37,172 nucleotides of DNA from Companilactobacillus kimchiensis (GTDB lineage Bacteria; Bacillota; Bacilli; Lactobacillales; Lactobacillaceae). The stretch lies in assembly GCF_001438805.1 (NCBI RefSeq), contig NZ_JQCF01000026.1:1-37172 (forward strand). Reading direction: 5' to 3'. The position numbers and the translations under genes were made by a program. The notes below the pieces were generated by a model that saw nothing but the letters and a program-made list of their open reading frames with translations, did no database searches and was not told the origin of the DNA. This document shows positions 1-8,437 of this stretch, one piece after another. Numbering within the stretch: position 1 is the first letter of the stretch; each line of letters opens with the position of its first letter.

Positions 1-27
1 TGGCTCAATAGCGAAGTTTTACTTATT

Positions 28-114
28 CGGCTGGTCTTGCCGGATTAGTAAAAGGCCAATCTTGAAGACTCTTGGTACAAGAGGCTCCAAGTTGTGCCCG
101 CTATGTTCCAGCCG
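28..114 (-). ncRNA. Candidate structured intergenic RNA element, copy S
   Basis: No gene is visible in positions 1-208. Read on the minus strand, positions 28-114 fold into a closed element. A 7-bp closing stem pairs 108-114 with 28-34 (CCAGCCG/CGGCTGG on the plus strand), and an internal 6-bp hairpin pairs 69-74 with 78-83. The minus-strand sequence GGCTGGAAC..AG..GGC, then the hairpin, then TCTTCAAG, lines up with the element at 4588-4722, where the same hairpin position holds a different but still paired stem. I infer a conserved RNA or DNA structure family. It could also be the 3' UTR of the short-chain dehydrogenase operon that ends at 209. A short CGGTT/AACCG hairpin at 166-177 lies between them. 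Confidence 0.45.
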
Positions 115-208
115 TTTTTTCTTCCTTGTGGAGAGCGGCATCATAATACCAACTCCGTTGATTTACGGTTCTAACCGAACCTAAGTAAGAATCAATTTAA
201 TTTAGTTT

Positions 209-964
209 TTATTGTTGAGGCTGGCTACTATAAATTCCGAAACCAGCTGTAACTGGAATATTTTGACCAGTGATTGACTTAGCCTCATCGGTAGCTAAGA
301 AGTACATCATATCAGCGATATCTTCTGGTTCAACAATTTTATTCATTGGACTGGCAGCGACAAACTTGTCGATTACCGATTGGGGATTCTTCTGAAACAT
401 TGGGGTATTGGTAGGACCGGGAGCAACGTTGTTAACTCGGATACCATATTTTCCATAATCAAGGGCCATTGATTTGACTAGATTAACGACGGCCCCTTTA
501 GCAGCGCTATAAGCAGCCATGTTGTAATCACCCATTAATCCAGAAACGGAGGCAGTATTGATAATTACACCACTTTTTTGTTTGATCATAGCGGGCACAA
601 AATTTTTAGTCATCAGAAAAATTGATTTTACATCAACATTCATGATTCGATCCCAATCTGAGGCCTTGATTTCGTGAACAGCACCGCCGATAAAAATACC
701 GGCATTATTGATGATCGAATCAATTTGTCCGAATTGATCCTGACTGAATTTAGCTAGTTCTTGAACAGATTGTTCATCTGAAACATCAGTTTGTTTAAAG
801 ATAACTTTAGTTTTAGGAAATTCTGTGGCTAGATTATCGGCTTTCTTTTGGCCATTTATTTCATCAAAATCAGCCATGACGACTTGCCAATTATGACGGA
901 GAAATTTCTTAGTAGCGCAAAGTCCCATTCCTGAGGCAGCACCAGTAATTACAACTGTTTTCAT
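209..964 (-). CDS. SDR family NAD(P)-dependent oxidoreductase
   Basis: This is a classical short-chain dehydrogenase/reductase of 251 residues, the usual length, predicted to be cytoplasmic. The cofactor motif TGAASGMG is at residues 7-14, acidic residues after the second strand (D32, D34) favour NAD(H), NNAG is at 86-89, and the catalytic S139-Y152-K156 set is complete (YSAAK at 152-156). A strong AGGAG sits just before the ATG. The gene begins 11 bases after the IclR regulator stop on the same strand, so the two probably form an operon with the regulator first. The substrate cannot be read from sequence; acetoin/diacetyl-type or sugar-alcohol oxidation are typical possibilities. IclR linkage suggests control by a small metabolite. 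Confidence 0.9.
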   Translation of the reverse strand: MKTVVITGAASGMGLCATKKFLRHNWQVVMADFDEINGQKKADNLATEFPKTKVIFKQTDVSDEQSVQELAKFSQDQFGQIDSIINNAGIFIGGAVHEIKASDWDRIMNVDVKSIFLMTKNFVPAMIKQKSGVIINTASVSGLMGDYNMAAYSAAKGAVVNLVKSMALDYGKYGIRVNNVAPGPTNTPMFQKNPQSVIDKFVAASPMNKIVEPEDIADMMYFLATDEAKSITGQNIPVTAGFGIYSSQPQQ

Positions 965-975
965 GATTAACTCCT

Positions 976-1704
976 TTAAAAAAAATTATTTGTGATTTGT
1001 TGACTACATTTGATTAATTGATTAGCAATTTTATGTAGTTGATTACGTGGCAAACGATCAAAGGTTCCTGATAGTCCTAAGGAAGCAATAACCTTTTTAT
1101 CACGAAATATGGGAACGGCAAGGCAACGAATCCCCAGTGTGCTTTCTTCATCATCCAAAGCAAAACCTTTTTCAGTAATGACGTTGAGATTCTGTTGGAA
1201 AGTCAGTTGATCATTTAGGGTATATTTAGTTCCAGTAGCGAAGGACAACTGACTAATGATCTTTTGTTGTTCAGCTGGATTTAAAGAGGCCACAATGGCT
1301 TTTCCTAGAGCACTTAAATTAACTGGCGTAGTATTTCCTAAGACATCGAATTCTTCAAAATCTTGTTCAACTGGAAAAACTTGAGTAATTACGACAGTTT
1401 CATTTTTCAAGACTCCGATAAAAGCGGTCGTGGTGAACTGATCGGTCAGATTTTTGGCAATGGGAATGGAAACAAGTCCTAAACCGTTATAACGGTCACT
1501 TGGGATTTCTCGATGGGATAAAAAATAATGATTATTGTTCTTTTTGAGATAGTTTAATTCCACCAATGTAGTTAATAATCGATAAACTGTGGTTTTGTTT
1601 AGCTTAAGGGCAATCGATATCTCTGATAAACGTAAACCATTGGTTTGTTTTAATAAATCCAATATTTTCAAACCATTGCGTAAAGTTGATGATGAACTGG
1701 TCAT
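976..1704 (-). CDS. IclR family transcriptional regulator
   Basis: The 242-residue protein has an N-terminal winged helix-turn-helix (about residues 9-60, with LRLSEISIALKLNKTTVYRL as the helix-turn-helix core) and a C-terminal IclR effector-binding domain (about 75-240, including the conserved LGIRCLAVPIF and SALGKAIVA stretches). IclR proteins bind DNA as dimers or tetramers and sense small organic acids or sugar derivatives. GGGAGAC lies before the ATG. The gene is the first cistron of a two-gene unit with the SDR oxidoreductase and probably regulates that enzyme and itself. I see no clear inverted repeat in the short gap to the permease terminator upstream. Confidence 0.88.
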   Translation of the reverse strand: MTSSSSTLRNGLKILDLLKQTNGLRLSEISIALKLNKTTVYRLLTTLVELNYLKKNNNHYFLSHREIPSDRYNGLGLVSIPIAKNLTDQFTTTAFIGVLKNETVVITQVFPVEQDFEEFDVLGNTTPVNLSALGKAIVASLNPAEQQKIISQLSFATGTKYTLNDQLTFQQNLNVITEKGFALDDEESTLGIRCLAVPIFRDKKVIASLGLSGTFDRLPRNQLHKIANQLIKCSQQITNNFF

Positions 1705-1758
1705 AAGTTGTCTCCCATAAATATTAAGATAAATGTTTATTATTAGAATAACAAAAAA

Positions 1759-1798
1759 GCATCAAAAGTTTCATATACTGAAATTTTTGATGCTTTTT
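1759..1798 (-). terminator. Rho-independent terminator of the CAT-type permease gene
   Basis: GCATCAAAA (1759-1767) pairs with TTTTGATGC (1785-1793). On the minus strand the stem ends in TTTTTTG. The stop codon of the permease (1797-1799) lies in the A-tract just before the stem, so the terminator abuts the gene. Confidence 0.8.
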
Positions 1799-3188
1799 AT
1801 TTATGTTCATTACTGTGACGGAAACTGTAACCAAAGTAGATTATTAAGCCTAAACCAGTCCAAATGGCATACATTTTCCAAGTGAACGGTTGTAATTGAG
1901 TCATTAGATAAATACAGGCAAAGAAAGAGATCAATGGGAATACTGGATAGAAAGGTACTCGAAAGGCTGGTTTCAAATCTCGAGTATTTTTACTGTGACG
2001 TAAAAAGATGACCCCGATGGAAGTAACTGCGAAGGCTAGTAAGGTACCGATATTAACTAATTCAGTGATTTTTTCAATCGGAATAACAGCAGCAACAGTG
2101 GCAGCAATCAAACCAACTAAGAAAGTACTACTAATGGGTACACCTTGTTTACTTAAGGTTTTAAAACGGGTAGGTAGAAGACCATCACGACTCAAAGAGA
2201 ATATTAAACGGGTTCCGCCGTAGATGACAACTAGCAAAACAGTCGTCATTCCCATGATAGCGCCAAGTGAAACGATTCCTGAAATCCAATTTAAGTTGAG
2301 AATATTTAAAGCATGTGAAACGGGATCGGCTACATTGAGACGTTTATAATTGACGGCACCAACTAACACTAATGAAACTAAACTATACAAAATGGCAACA
2401 ATTAATAATGAAACAATAATCCCAATCGGCATATTTCGTTTAGGATTTTTAACTTCCTCACTAGCTGATGAAACGGTATCAAAACCTAAGAAGGCATAAA
2501 AAGCGACAGCCGCCCCACGACCAATTCCACCAACACCAAAGGGTAAGAAAGGATTGTAATTTTTAGGTTTAACATAAAAGACAGTAACTGCCACGAAAAG
2601 CAAAATGACGAATATTTTGACGTAAACCATGATGGTATTAACTTTCATAGATTCATTTAAACCCTGTAATAGTAGAGTTGTAGCAACTAAGACGATGATA
2701 AAGGCAATAATATCGAAGCGCCCTTCAGGATTACCAGCAGTTCCCGCGGCTGATTGTAAGACCTTAGGCAACTGGATTCCAAAACCAGCAATTAAGTTAC
2801 GGAAATAGGCGGACCAACTAACAGCAGTTGAAGAGGCGGCAAAAAGATATTCTGAAATTAAAGACCAGCCCACGATCCAAGCGACAATTTCTCCATAAAC
2901 TGAATAAGAATAAGTATAGGCGCTACCGGCTAGAGGAATGGTTGATGAAAATTCAGAGTAACAAAAAGCTGCACCAATACAGACAAGAGCAGCTAAAAGA
3001 TAGGTTAAAACTACTCCTGGTCCAGCATAATTAGCGGCAATAATTCCAGGTGTAATAAAAATACCAGAGCCAACAATTACGCCCACACCCATAATTACTA
3101 AATCTTTGGCTGTTAAAGTTCGATTCAAACTGGTTTTTTCATTTAGCAAATCATTAACAATATCTTTTTTTCTGAAAAGTGATGGCAT
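1797..3188 (-). CDS. APC superfamily amino acid permease, CAT/YfnA-like
   Basis: This is a 463-residue integral membrane transporter with about 12 hydrophobic segments. The first-helix signature GVGVIVGSGIF (34-44) is that of APC permeases, where the backbone around GSG binds the substrate amino group. Overall it resembles the cationic amino acid transporter (CAT) branch, such as B. subtilis YfnA, including the long hydrophilic N terminus and GFDTVSSASEEVKNPKRNMP after helix 6. It probably imports an amino acid by proton symport. The start is the ATG at 3188 with AGGAAG about 12 bases upstream. It is divergent from the C-S lyase gene at 3336, which makes a sulfur-amino-acid or general amino acid role plausible but unproven. 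Confidence 0.88.
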   Translation of the reverse strand: MPSLFRKKDIVNDLLNEKTSLNRTLTAKDLVIMGVGVIVGSGIFITPGIIAANYAGPGVVLTYLLAALVCIGAAFCYSEFSSTIPLAGSAYTYSYSVYGEIVAWIVGWSLISEYLFAASSTAVSWSAYFRNLIAGFGIQLPKVLQSAAGTAGNPEGRFDIIAFIIVLVATTLLLQGLNESMKVNTIMVYVKIFVILLFVAVTVFYVKPKNYNPFLPFGVGGIGRGAAVAFYAFLGFDTVSSASEEVKNPKRNMPIGIIVSLLIVAILYSLVSLVLVGAVNYKRLNVADPVSHALNILNLNWISGIVSLGAIMGMTTVLLVVIYGGTRLIFSLSRDGLLPTRFKTLSKQGVPISSTFLVGLIAATVAAVIPIEKITELVNIGTLLAFAVTSIGVIFLRHSKNTRDLKPAFRVPFYPVFPLISFFACIYLMTQLQPFTWKMYAIWTGLGLIIYFGYSFRHSNEHK

Positions 3189-3335
3189 ATCTAATGCACT
3201 TCCTAACTATATGTAGATTAATTATGACATTTTAATTTAATTGCAGCAAATCTAATTAAAAAGGATATGCCTTTCCGTCGGGACCTGATTAATGATAGTA
3301 TTCTGGTGTTGAAGAAAATTTAAGGGGTGAACTGA

Positions 3336-4505
3336 ATGAAGTATGATTTTAATAAAATAAATGACCGTCGAAATACTAATGCTGTTAAATGGGACGTAAA
3401 GGATAATGAGTTACCTATGTGGGTAGCTGATATGGATATCCAAACTGTTCCAGAAGTCATTGACGCTATGCATAAAGATGTTGATCGTGGTATTTTTGGA
3501 TATCAATCAGTTCCCAATGAATATTATCGAGCTGTAGCAGATTGGTATAAGAAAGAACATAATTTTGAACCCAAATTGGATTGGTTGGTTTTTAGTACTG
3601 GAGTTATGCCTTCAGTAGGTTCAATTCTGCGTCATCTGACGGATGTTGGTGACAATGTTTTGTTACAAGAACCCAATTACAATTCTTTCTATCAAGCTAT
3701 TACTAACAACGGACACCATGTTTTGAATAGTGAACTTGAATACGCTCATGGAAAATATACTATCAATTGGAAAGACTTAGAAAATAAATTAGCTGATCCA
3801 CAAACAACCACTATGATTGTCTGTAATCCGCATAATCCAACCGGTCACATTTGGGATCGAGGGACTTTAACTAAAATTGGTAAATTAGCTTTGAAATATC
3901 AAGTATTAATTATATCTGACGAAATTCATGGTGATCTAACAATGCCAGGATATGATTATGTCCCCTTTGCCTCATTAGATACAGCAATTGCTAATAATAG
4001 TATTTCTTTAGTTTCACCAAGTAAGACTTTTAATTTAGCAGTTTTACATGCAGCCACAATGATCATTCCTAATCAAAATTTACGTGATAAAGCAACTCGA
4101 GCAGTGGCAATTGATGGTTCCAATGAACCTGGAGTTTTGGCAATTGATGCTTCAATTGCAGCTTACACTGAAGGCCATGAATGGTTACATGAATTACGAG
4201 ATTATATTGCTGGTAATCGTGAATATCTAGAAGATTATGTTAAAGAAAATATTCCTGAAATCAGGGTTATTAAAGCACAAGCAACATATTTAGCTTGGCT
4301 CGACTGTTCACAAATAACCGTTAAGTCAGATGAATTTAATCAATTTTTACGTGCTGAAACAGGATTATATCTAGCTGAAGGCACTAAGTATAAGGGAAAT
4401 GGAAATAGTTTCCTACGGCTCAATTTGGCTACTCCTAGATGTAACGTTGAAGATGGCGTGGAACGTTTGAAAAAAGGTGTTGAAAAATATCTAGCTCAAA
4501 AATAA
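3336..4505 (+). CDS. MalY/PatB family aminotransferase, probable cystathionine beta-lyase
   Basis: The 389-residue enzyme is a PLP-dependent fold-type I protein of the PatB/MalY subgroup. It has the N-terminal WVADMDIQTVPEV signature (29-41), NPHNPTG (164-170), the PLP-phenol contact SDEIHGD (194-200) and the Schiff-base lysine K230 in SPSKTFNLA. Members cleave the C-S bond of cystathionine or cysteine conjugates to give homocysteine or thiols, pyruvate and ammonia; some also act as aminotransferases. AAGGGGTGA precedes the ATG at a normal distance. It is monocistronic and followed by the repeat region at 4561. In lactic acid bacteria such enzymes contribute to methionine synthesis and volatile sulfur formation. 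Confidence 0.9.
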   Translation: MKYDFNKINDRRNTNAVKWDVKDNELPMWVADMDIQTVPEVIDAMHKDVDRGIFGYQSVPNEYYRAVADWYKKEHNFEPKLDWLVFSTGVMPSVGSILRHLTDVGDNVLLQEPNYNSFYQAITNNGHHVLNSELEYAHGKYTINWKDLENKLADPQTTTMIVCNPHNPTGHIWDRGTLTKIGKLALKYQVLIISDEIHGDLTMPGYDYVPFASLDTAIANNSISLVSPSKTFNLAVLHAATMIIPNQNLRDKATRAVAIDGSNEPGVLAIDASIAAYTEGHEWLHELRDYIAGNREYLEDYVKENIPEIRVIKAQATYLAWLDCSQITVKSDEFNQFLRAETGLYLAEGTKYKGNGNSFLRLNLATPRCNVEDGVERLKKGVEKYLAQK

Positions 4506-4587
4506 ATGTTAAAGGAACTTACTGATCTGTATTTAAATCTTACTTATGATTAGTTAGGGTGGAAGTATGTTTAACTTCCCGTCTTCC

Positions 4588-4722
4588 ACAACAAAGCCGA
4601 TTTGGCTGGAACGCAGTAGGCCGCATTGAACGATGAAGTTCACATCGTCTCCAAGCTCGACCTCATTCTAAGCAATAAATTGCTAAGAATGATTTTACTG
4701 CTGAGCCAATCGGCTTTGTTGT
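4588..4722 (+). ncRNA. Candidate structured intergenic RNA element, copy L
   Basis: ACAACAAAGCCGAT (4588-4601) is perfectly complementary to 4709-4722, and the stem continues with TGGCT (4603-4607) against AGCCA (4704-4708). Inside are a CGATG/CATCG hairpin (4631-4647) and a 13-bp hairpin with one mismatch (4664-4676 with 4679-4691). The segment GGCTGGAACGCAGTAGGC before the first hairpin and TCTCCAAG after it match the element near the start of the window. The strand is uncertain because an inverted repeat looks similar on both. I do not recognise an Rfam family. Confidence 0.45.
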
Positions 4723-4763
4723 TCCAGACTAGAGAACTCTTTGATTGTTATTAATTTTAAACA

Positions 4764-4835
4764 AAAAATCACACCATATTATTGCGAATCCCTTAAAAGT
4801 CGAGGATTCATAAACAATAATCTAGTGTGATTTTT
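4764..4835 (-). terminator. Long bidirectional hairpin terminator
   Basis: AAAAATCACAC..ATTATTG (4764-4784) pairs with CAATAAT..GTGTGATTTTT (4815-4835), with an inner GAATCCC/GAGGATTC stem (4786-4809). T-runs on both sides allow termination in either direction. It lies 15 bases beyond the stop of the AEC transporter gene and is one half of the composite repeat. Confidence 0.75.
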
Positions 4836-4849
4836 TTGAAGTAATCTAT

Positions 4850-5788
4850 TTACTTGATTAACATCATAATGATTGGCACAACAATCAAACTAAGCAAGGT
4901 AGTTTCGGTAACCATGATAGCCGCATAATTGGCGTCAGCGTGGTAAAGCTTAGCAACAACAGGAGCATTAGTCATAACGGGCATAGCAGCCTGTACGATG
5001 AAGACTTGTCTCATTAATGGAGTAGCTGGAATGAATAAGAATAATCCGGCCATCAACAAAGGTGCACAGATAAATCGGCCAAAGAGAATCGCCAAGTTGT
5101 CTTTTTGGAAAGAGATATTTTTGAGACCGGCATTGTAAATTGAGATACCGATAAAAATCATTGATAATGGAATAGTTAAATTACCTAGGTATTCAAAATC
5201 GGACATTAAAAAGTTTGGTAAATGAATGTGTAACATAACCAGAATCAATCCGATGATGAAACCCATTAGTGGTGGAGAAAAAACCTTTTTTAGAGTTGTT
5301 TTGAGTTTGAAATGGCCTTTAATCTCACCATCCATTTGAATTAGATAAGTACCTAAAGTCCAGAAGAAAGTCGTATTAGCCATGTAATAGACTAAAACAT
5401 AAGGCAAACTTTTTTCACCGAATAAGGCCATATTGACGGGGAGACCGACAAAAACGGTATTGGAATTAAAGAACATCGAGGAGAACAATCCTTTATGTTT
5501 AGGATCGATTTTTAAGATTTTAATTAATAGGATAGAAACGAAAATCAAAATAGTCATTGAGAGTACAGGAATTGCTAAATCAGGCAACAATTTGATTAAT
5601 TTTTCAGCCGTAAAATCTTTAGTTATAGTAGAAATCATATAAGTTGGCAAAGCTACTTGTGTAACCATTTTAGCAATCAATTGTGTTGAATTTTCTGAAA
5701 ACCAGCCCAAATAACTTAAGCCATAACCAACGGCAATTAAACCAATGATGATCAGAATCCCTTGAATACTAGAGAAAAAAACACCCAT
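4850..5788 (-). CDS. AEC family transporter (auxin efflux carrier/malate permease type)
   Basis: This is a 312-residue membrane protein with about ten hydrophobic helices in two similar halves, typical of the AEC family (Mem_trans). The conserved central stretch NSNTVFVGLPVNMALFGE (residues about 108-125) and PLSMIFIGISIY in the second half fit. Bacterial members carry malate, malonate or other small organic anions; some are malolactic-type permeases. GAAGGGTG lies before the ATG. It is divergent from the aldehyde dehydrogenase gene at 5967, with which it shares a 178-base promoter region. The substrate is not determined by sequence. Confidence 0.85.
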   Translation of the reverse strand: MGVFFSSIQGILIIIGLIAVGYGLSYLGWFSENSTQLIAKMVTQVALPTYMISTITKDFTAEKLIKLLPDLAIPVLSMTILIFVSILLIKILKIDPKHKGLFSSMFFNSNTVFVGLPVNMALFGEKSLPYVLVYYMANTTFFWTLGTYLIQMDGEIKGHFKLKTTLKKVFSPPLMGFIIGLILVMLHIHLPNFLMSDFEYLGNLTIPLSMIFIGISIYNAGLKNISFQKDNLAILFGRFICAPLLMAGLFLFIPATPLMRQVFIVQAAMPVMTNAPVVAKLYHADANYAAIMVTETTLLSLIVVPIIMMLIK

Positions 5789-5906
5789 ATAAAAAACACC
5801 CTTCGTGAAATATATAACCTTTATGTTACTCTTTTTTGAAAGATTTTGAAAAAAATGAATTCAGAAGTGGTTCGTACCAAATAAATAAACGGTCAGGTGT
5901 AAATTC

Positions 5907-5934
5907 TTGAATTATAAAAATAATATCCTACAAT
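5907..5934 (+). promoter_or_regulatory. Probable promoter of the aldehyde dehydrogenase gene
   Basis: TTGAAT (5907-5912), a 16-base spacer and TACAAT (5929-5934) match sigma-A boxes. They lie about 33 bases before the start codon at 5967. Confidence 0.5.
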
Positions 5935-5966
5935 AATCTTTGTAGATCAATTTTGGAGGAACAATT

Positions 5967-7382
5967 ATGGCTTATAAAACAGTTAATCCTTATAATAATG
6001 AACTTGTAAAAGAATATCCTGGTACCACATCAGAGGAAATTGAAAGTGCTTTAAGCACTGGTAATACATTATATAAAAAATGGCGAGATGAACCAATCGC
6101 CGATCGTGCAATTATTTTACATACTATTGCTGATTTATTGAGAGAAAATGAAGATGAATTAGCCAAGATTGCTACGATTGATATGGGTAAATTACTATCA
6201 GAATCAAAGGGGGAAGTGGAGTTATGTGCTATTATCGCTGACTATTATGCCGACAATGGTGCTGAACTTTTGAAACCAACTCCAATCTCCAGTCGCAATA
6301 CTGGTGATGCCGAAATCTATCACCAGGCAACTGGTATTTTAATGATGGTTGAACCTTGGAATTTCCCTTACTATCAAATCATGCGTGTCTTTGCTCCTAA
6401 TTTTATGGTTGGAAATCCCATGATTTTAAAACATGCTTCTAATACACCCGGTTCTGCCGCTGCTTTTGCTAAAATTGTGAAAGATGCAGGTGCACCTGAA
6501 GGCAGTTTGACTAACTTGTTTGCTAGTTATGATCAAGTTAGTGATATTATTGCAGATCCTCGAGTTCAAGGAGTTGCTTTGACTGGTTCAAAACGGGGTG
6601 GTCAATCAGTTGCTGAGAATGCAGGTAAGAATTTAAAGAAGAATTCGATGGAATTAGGTGGCTCAGATGCTTTCGTTGTTCTATCTGATGCCGATGTTGA
6701 TAAGGCAGTTGACTTAGCTTGGCGTGTCAGAATTTATAATGCTGGTCAAGTATGTACATCTGACAAGAGATTTATTGTTGCCGATAATTTGTATGATGAA
6801 TTTCTCAAGAAATTAAAAGTTCAGTTTGAAAAGTTGATTCCTGGTGATCCGATGGATCCTAAGACAACCCTTGCACCAATGAATTCAAAACGTGCCAAAG
6901 ATAAGTTACAAGGTCAAATTGATAAGGCGGTTGCCGGTGGCGCTAAAGTTTATTACGGTGATCAACCAATTGATTTACCTGGTCAATTTTTACAACCAAC
7001 TATTTTGACTGATATTGACCATGACAATCCAGAATTTTATGACGAAATGTTTGGACCAGTAGCTCAAGTCTTCAAAGTAAGTTCTGACCAAGCTGCCATT
7101 GATTTGGCTAATGATTCTGAATTGGGACTTGGTGGAATTGTCGTTTCAGCCGATCCACAACATGGTAAAGCAGTTGCCGAAAAGATTGAAACTGGGATGG
7201 TCTTTGTTAATTCCTTCCTAGTATCATTGCCAGAGTTACCATTCGGTGGTGTTAAAGGTTCAGGTTATGGTCGTGAAATGAGCGCTTTGGGACTTAAAGC
7301 TTTTACTAATGAAAAATTAATTGTGACTGCCCAAGAACCTGACTGGAATAATCCAGCCGGTGGGTTGGCAATCTTTAGATAA
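5967..7382 (+). CDS. NAD(P)-dependent succinate-semialdehyde-type dehydrogenase
   Basis: The 471-residue cytosolic enzyme is a complete aldehyde dehydrogenase. N132 (PWNFPY) forms the oxyanion hole, K155 contacts the cofactor, E229 in MELGGSDAFVV is the general base, and the thiol nucleophile is C263 in AGQVCTSDKRF. The short N terminus and the GQVCTS context match the succinate-semialdehyde dehydrogenase (GabD/YneI-like) group, which oxidises succinate semialdehyde or similar aldehydes to acids. GGAGG lies 8 bases before the ATG. No GABA transaminase or decarboxylase is nearby, so the true aldehyde is open. It has its own promoter and terminator and is divergent from an organic-anion carrier gene. 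Confidence 0.88.
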   Translation: MAYKTVNPYNNELVKEYPGTTSEEIESALSTGNTLYKKWRDEPIADRAIILHTIADLLRENEDELAKIATIDMGKLLSESKGEVELCAIIADYYADNGAELLKPTPISSRNTGDAEIYHQATGILMMVEPWNFPYYQIMRVFAPNFMVGNPMILKHASNTPGSAAAFAKIVKDAGAPEGSLTNLFASYDQVSDIIADPRVQGVALTGSKRGGQSVAENAGKNLKKNSMELGGSDAFVVLSDADVDKAVDLAWRVRIYNAGQVCTSDKRFIVADNLYDEFLKKLKVQFEKLIPGDPMDPKTTLAPMNSKRAKDKLQGQIDKAVAGGAKVYYGDQPIDLPGQFLQPTILTDIDHDNPEFYDEMFGPVAQVFKVSSDQAAIDLANDSELGLGGIVVSADPQHGKAVAEKIETGMVFVNSFLVSLPELPFGGVKGSGYGREMSALGLKAFTNEKLIVTAQEPDWNNPAGGLAIFR

Positions 7383-7393
7383 ATATAATTCAG

Positions 7394-7428
7394 AACACGA
7401 GATCGTTAAAGATTTCGTGTTTTTTTAT
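7394..7428 (+). terminator. Terminator of the aldehyde dehydrogenase gene
   Basis: AACACG (7395-7400) pairs with CGTGTT (7417-7422) around a short loop with an extra inner GATC/GATT pairing. A run of seven T follows. Confidence 0.8.
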
Positions 7429-7508
7429 ATTTAAAAAGATTGTGAATTATTTATTATGTAAGATGTATAATAAATTATATAAACAGTTATAAAAGAGGAG
7501 ATACTCAC

Positions 7509-8156
7509 ATGGACGAAACAAAGAATATCATTAATAATGATTTTAAAGATGTTATGTTGAACCGTCACTCATATCGCGAATTCAAACCTGATGTTAAGAT
7601 TTCGCGTGAGGAAATATCAGAGATGCTAGAAGAAGCTACGACCGCACCCTCAGCTTGTAACTTACAATCATGGCATTTTGTGGTTTGTGATGATGCAGCT
7701 GGTAAGGAAAAAGCTCATTCAGTTATGATGCCTTTCAACTATCCACAAACTGACTCATGCTCAGCGATAATCTTTGTCCTTGGTGACACTCAATCACATT
7801 ATAAGTATCGTGATGTTTGGAATAAGGCTTGTGAGAATGGTCAGATTACTCCTGAGAAACGTGATCAAGTTTTCAAGACATTCTTACCACTGTATGAACA
7901 TGCCGATAGAAGTTTCTTAGAAAAAGATGCAACAATCGATGGCAGTATGGTGGCCTTACAATTGTTACTAACCGCTCGTTCTCACGGATATGAAGCTAAT
8001 CCAATGTCAGGATATGCTTTTGATAAAGTTGCCTCAACCTTTGATTTAGATGATGAACGCTATATTCCTGTGACTGCGATTGCCATTGGTAAACCAGCGG
8101 GTGATTTTACTAAGTCAGTCCGTTATAACGTTAAAGAATTAACTGATTTTATTTAA
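7509..8156 (+). CDS. Nitroreductase family protein
   Basis: This 215-residue protein belongs to the FMN-dependent nitroreductase fold. The N-terminal FMN-phosphate motif RHSYREF is at 19-25, and APSACNLQSWHFVV at 46-59 matches the family's second flavin-contact segment (usually APSxxNxQPWxF). The C-terminal part carries the usual IGKPAG loop. Such enzymes use NAD(P)H to reduce nitroaromatics, quinones or flavins and act as dimers in the cytoplasm. AGAGGAG precedes the ATG. A TATAAT at 7466-7471 is a likely -10 box, with no convincing -35. The preceding terminator makes it a separate transcript. The physiological substrate is unknown. Confidence 0.88.
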   Translation: MDETKNIINNDFKDVMLNRHSYREFKPDVKISREEISEMLEEATTAPSACNLQSWHFVVCDDAAGKEKAHSVMMPFNYPQTDSCSAIIFVLGDTQSHYKYRDVWNKACENGQITPEKRDQVFKTFLPLYEHADRSFLEKDATIDGSMVALQLLLTARSHGYEANPMSGYAFDKVASTFDLDDERYIPVTAIAIGKPAGDFTKSVRYNVKELTDFI

Positions 8157-8165
8157 TGCTCAATT

Positions 8166-8203
8166 AAAAAGGAATTGACTAATTTCCATGAAGCCTTTTT
8201 TAC
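8166..8203 (+). terminator. Weak terminator after the nitroreductase gene
   Basis: AAAAAGG (8166-8172) pairs with CCTTTTT (8194-8200) around a large loop. The T-run continues to 8201. The stem is short, and the stronger hairpin at 8278-8336 may be the real stop. Confidence 0.35.
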
Positions 8204-8277
8204 TCCGAGCTAGTTTTTTATTTTCTATATTGTGTAATTGAAAACTATTAGATAAATTACTTTTTCAAAAAAAGAAA

Positions 8278-8336
8278 CCACACTAGATTATTGTTTATGA
8301 ATCCTCAATTAAGGGATTCGCAATAATATAGTGTGG
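8278..8336. terminator. Bidirectional hairpin terminator, right copy
   Basis: CCACACTAGATTATTG (8278-8293) pairs with CAATAATATAGTGTGG (8321-8336), with one internal mismatch and an inner GAATCCT/AGGGATTC stem. T-runs lie on both flanks. It serves the nitroreductase gene on the plus strand and may also serve the permease gene on the minus strand. Confidence 0.7.
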
Positions 8337-8380
8337 CTTTTTTAGAATTAATAACGAGCAAAAAGTTCTCTAGTCTGGAA

Positions 8381-8437
8381 CAACAAAGCCGATTGGTTCA
8401 GCAGCAAGTCGGCCTACTGCGTTCCAGCCAAATGTTG
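8381..8437 (-). ncRNA. Truncated remnant of the structured element, copy R
   Basis: It keeps the closing-stem sequences (CAACAAAGCCGATTGG on one side, CCAGCCAAATGTTG on the other) and the GGAACGCAGTAGGCC block on the minus strand. The inner hairpins present at 4631-4691 are missing. It looks like a deletion derivative of copy L. Confidence 0.4.

Larger units (their letters stand above)
4561..4835 (+). repeat. Left copy of a composite inverted repeat (structured element plus hairpin terminator)
   Basis: This block fills the non-coding gap between 4506 and 4849. It contains the structured element (4588-4722), a conserved linker with CCAGACTAGAGAACT (4723-4737), and a long hairpin (4764-4835). 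The whole block recurs in reverse orientation at 8278-8460, in mirrored order. The right copy lacks about 20 bases of the left arm and about 68 bases of the middle. The two copies bracket the AEC transporter, aldehyde dehydrogenase and nitroreductase genes. Confidence 0.75.
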
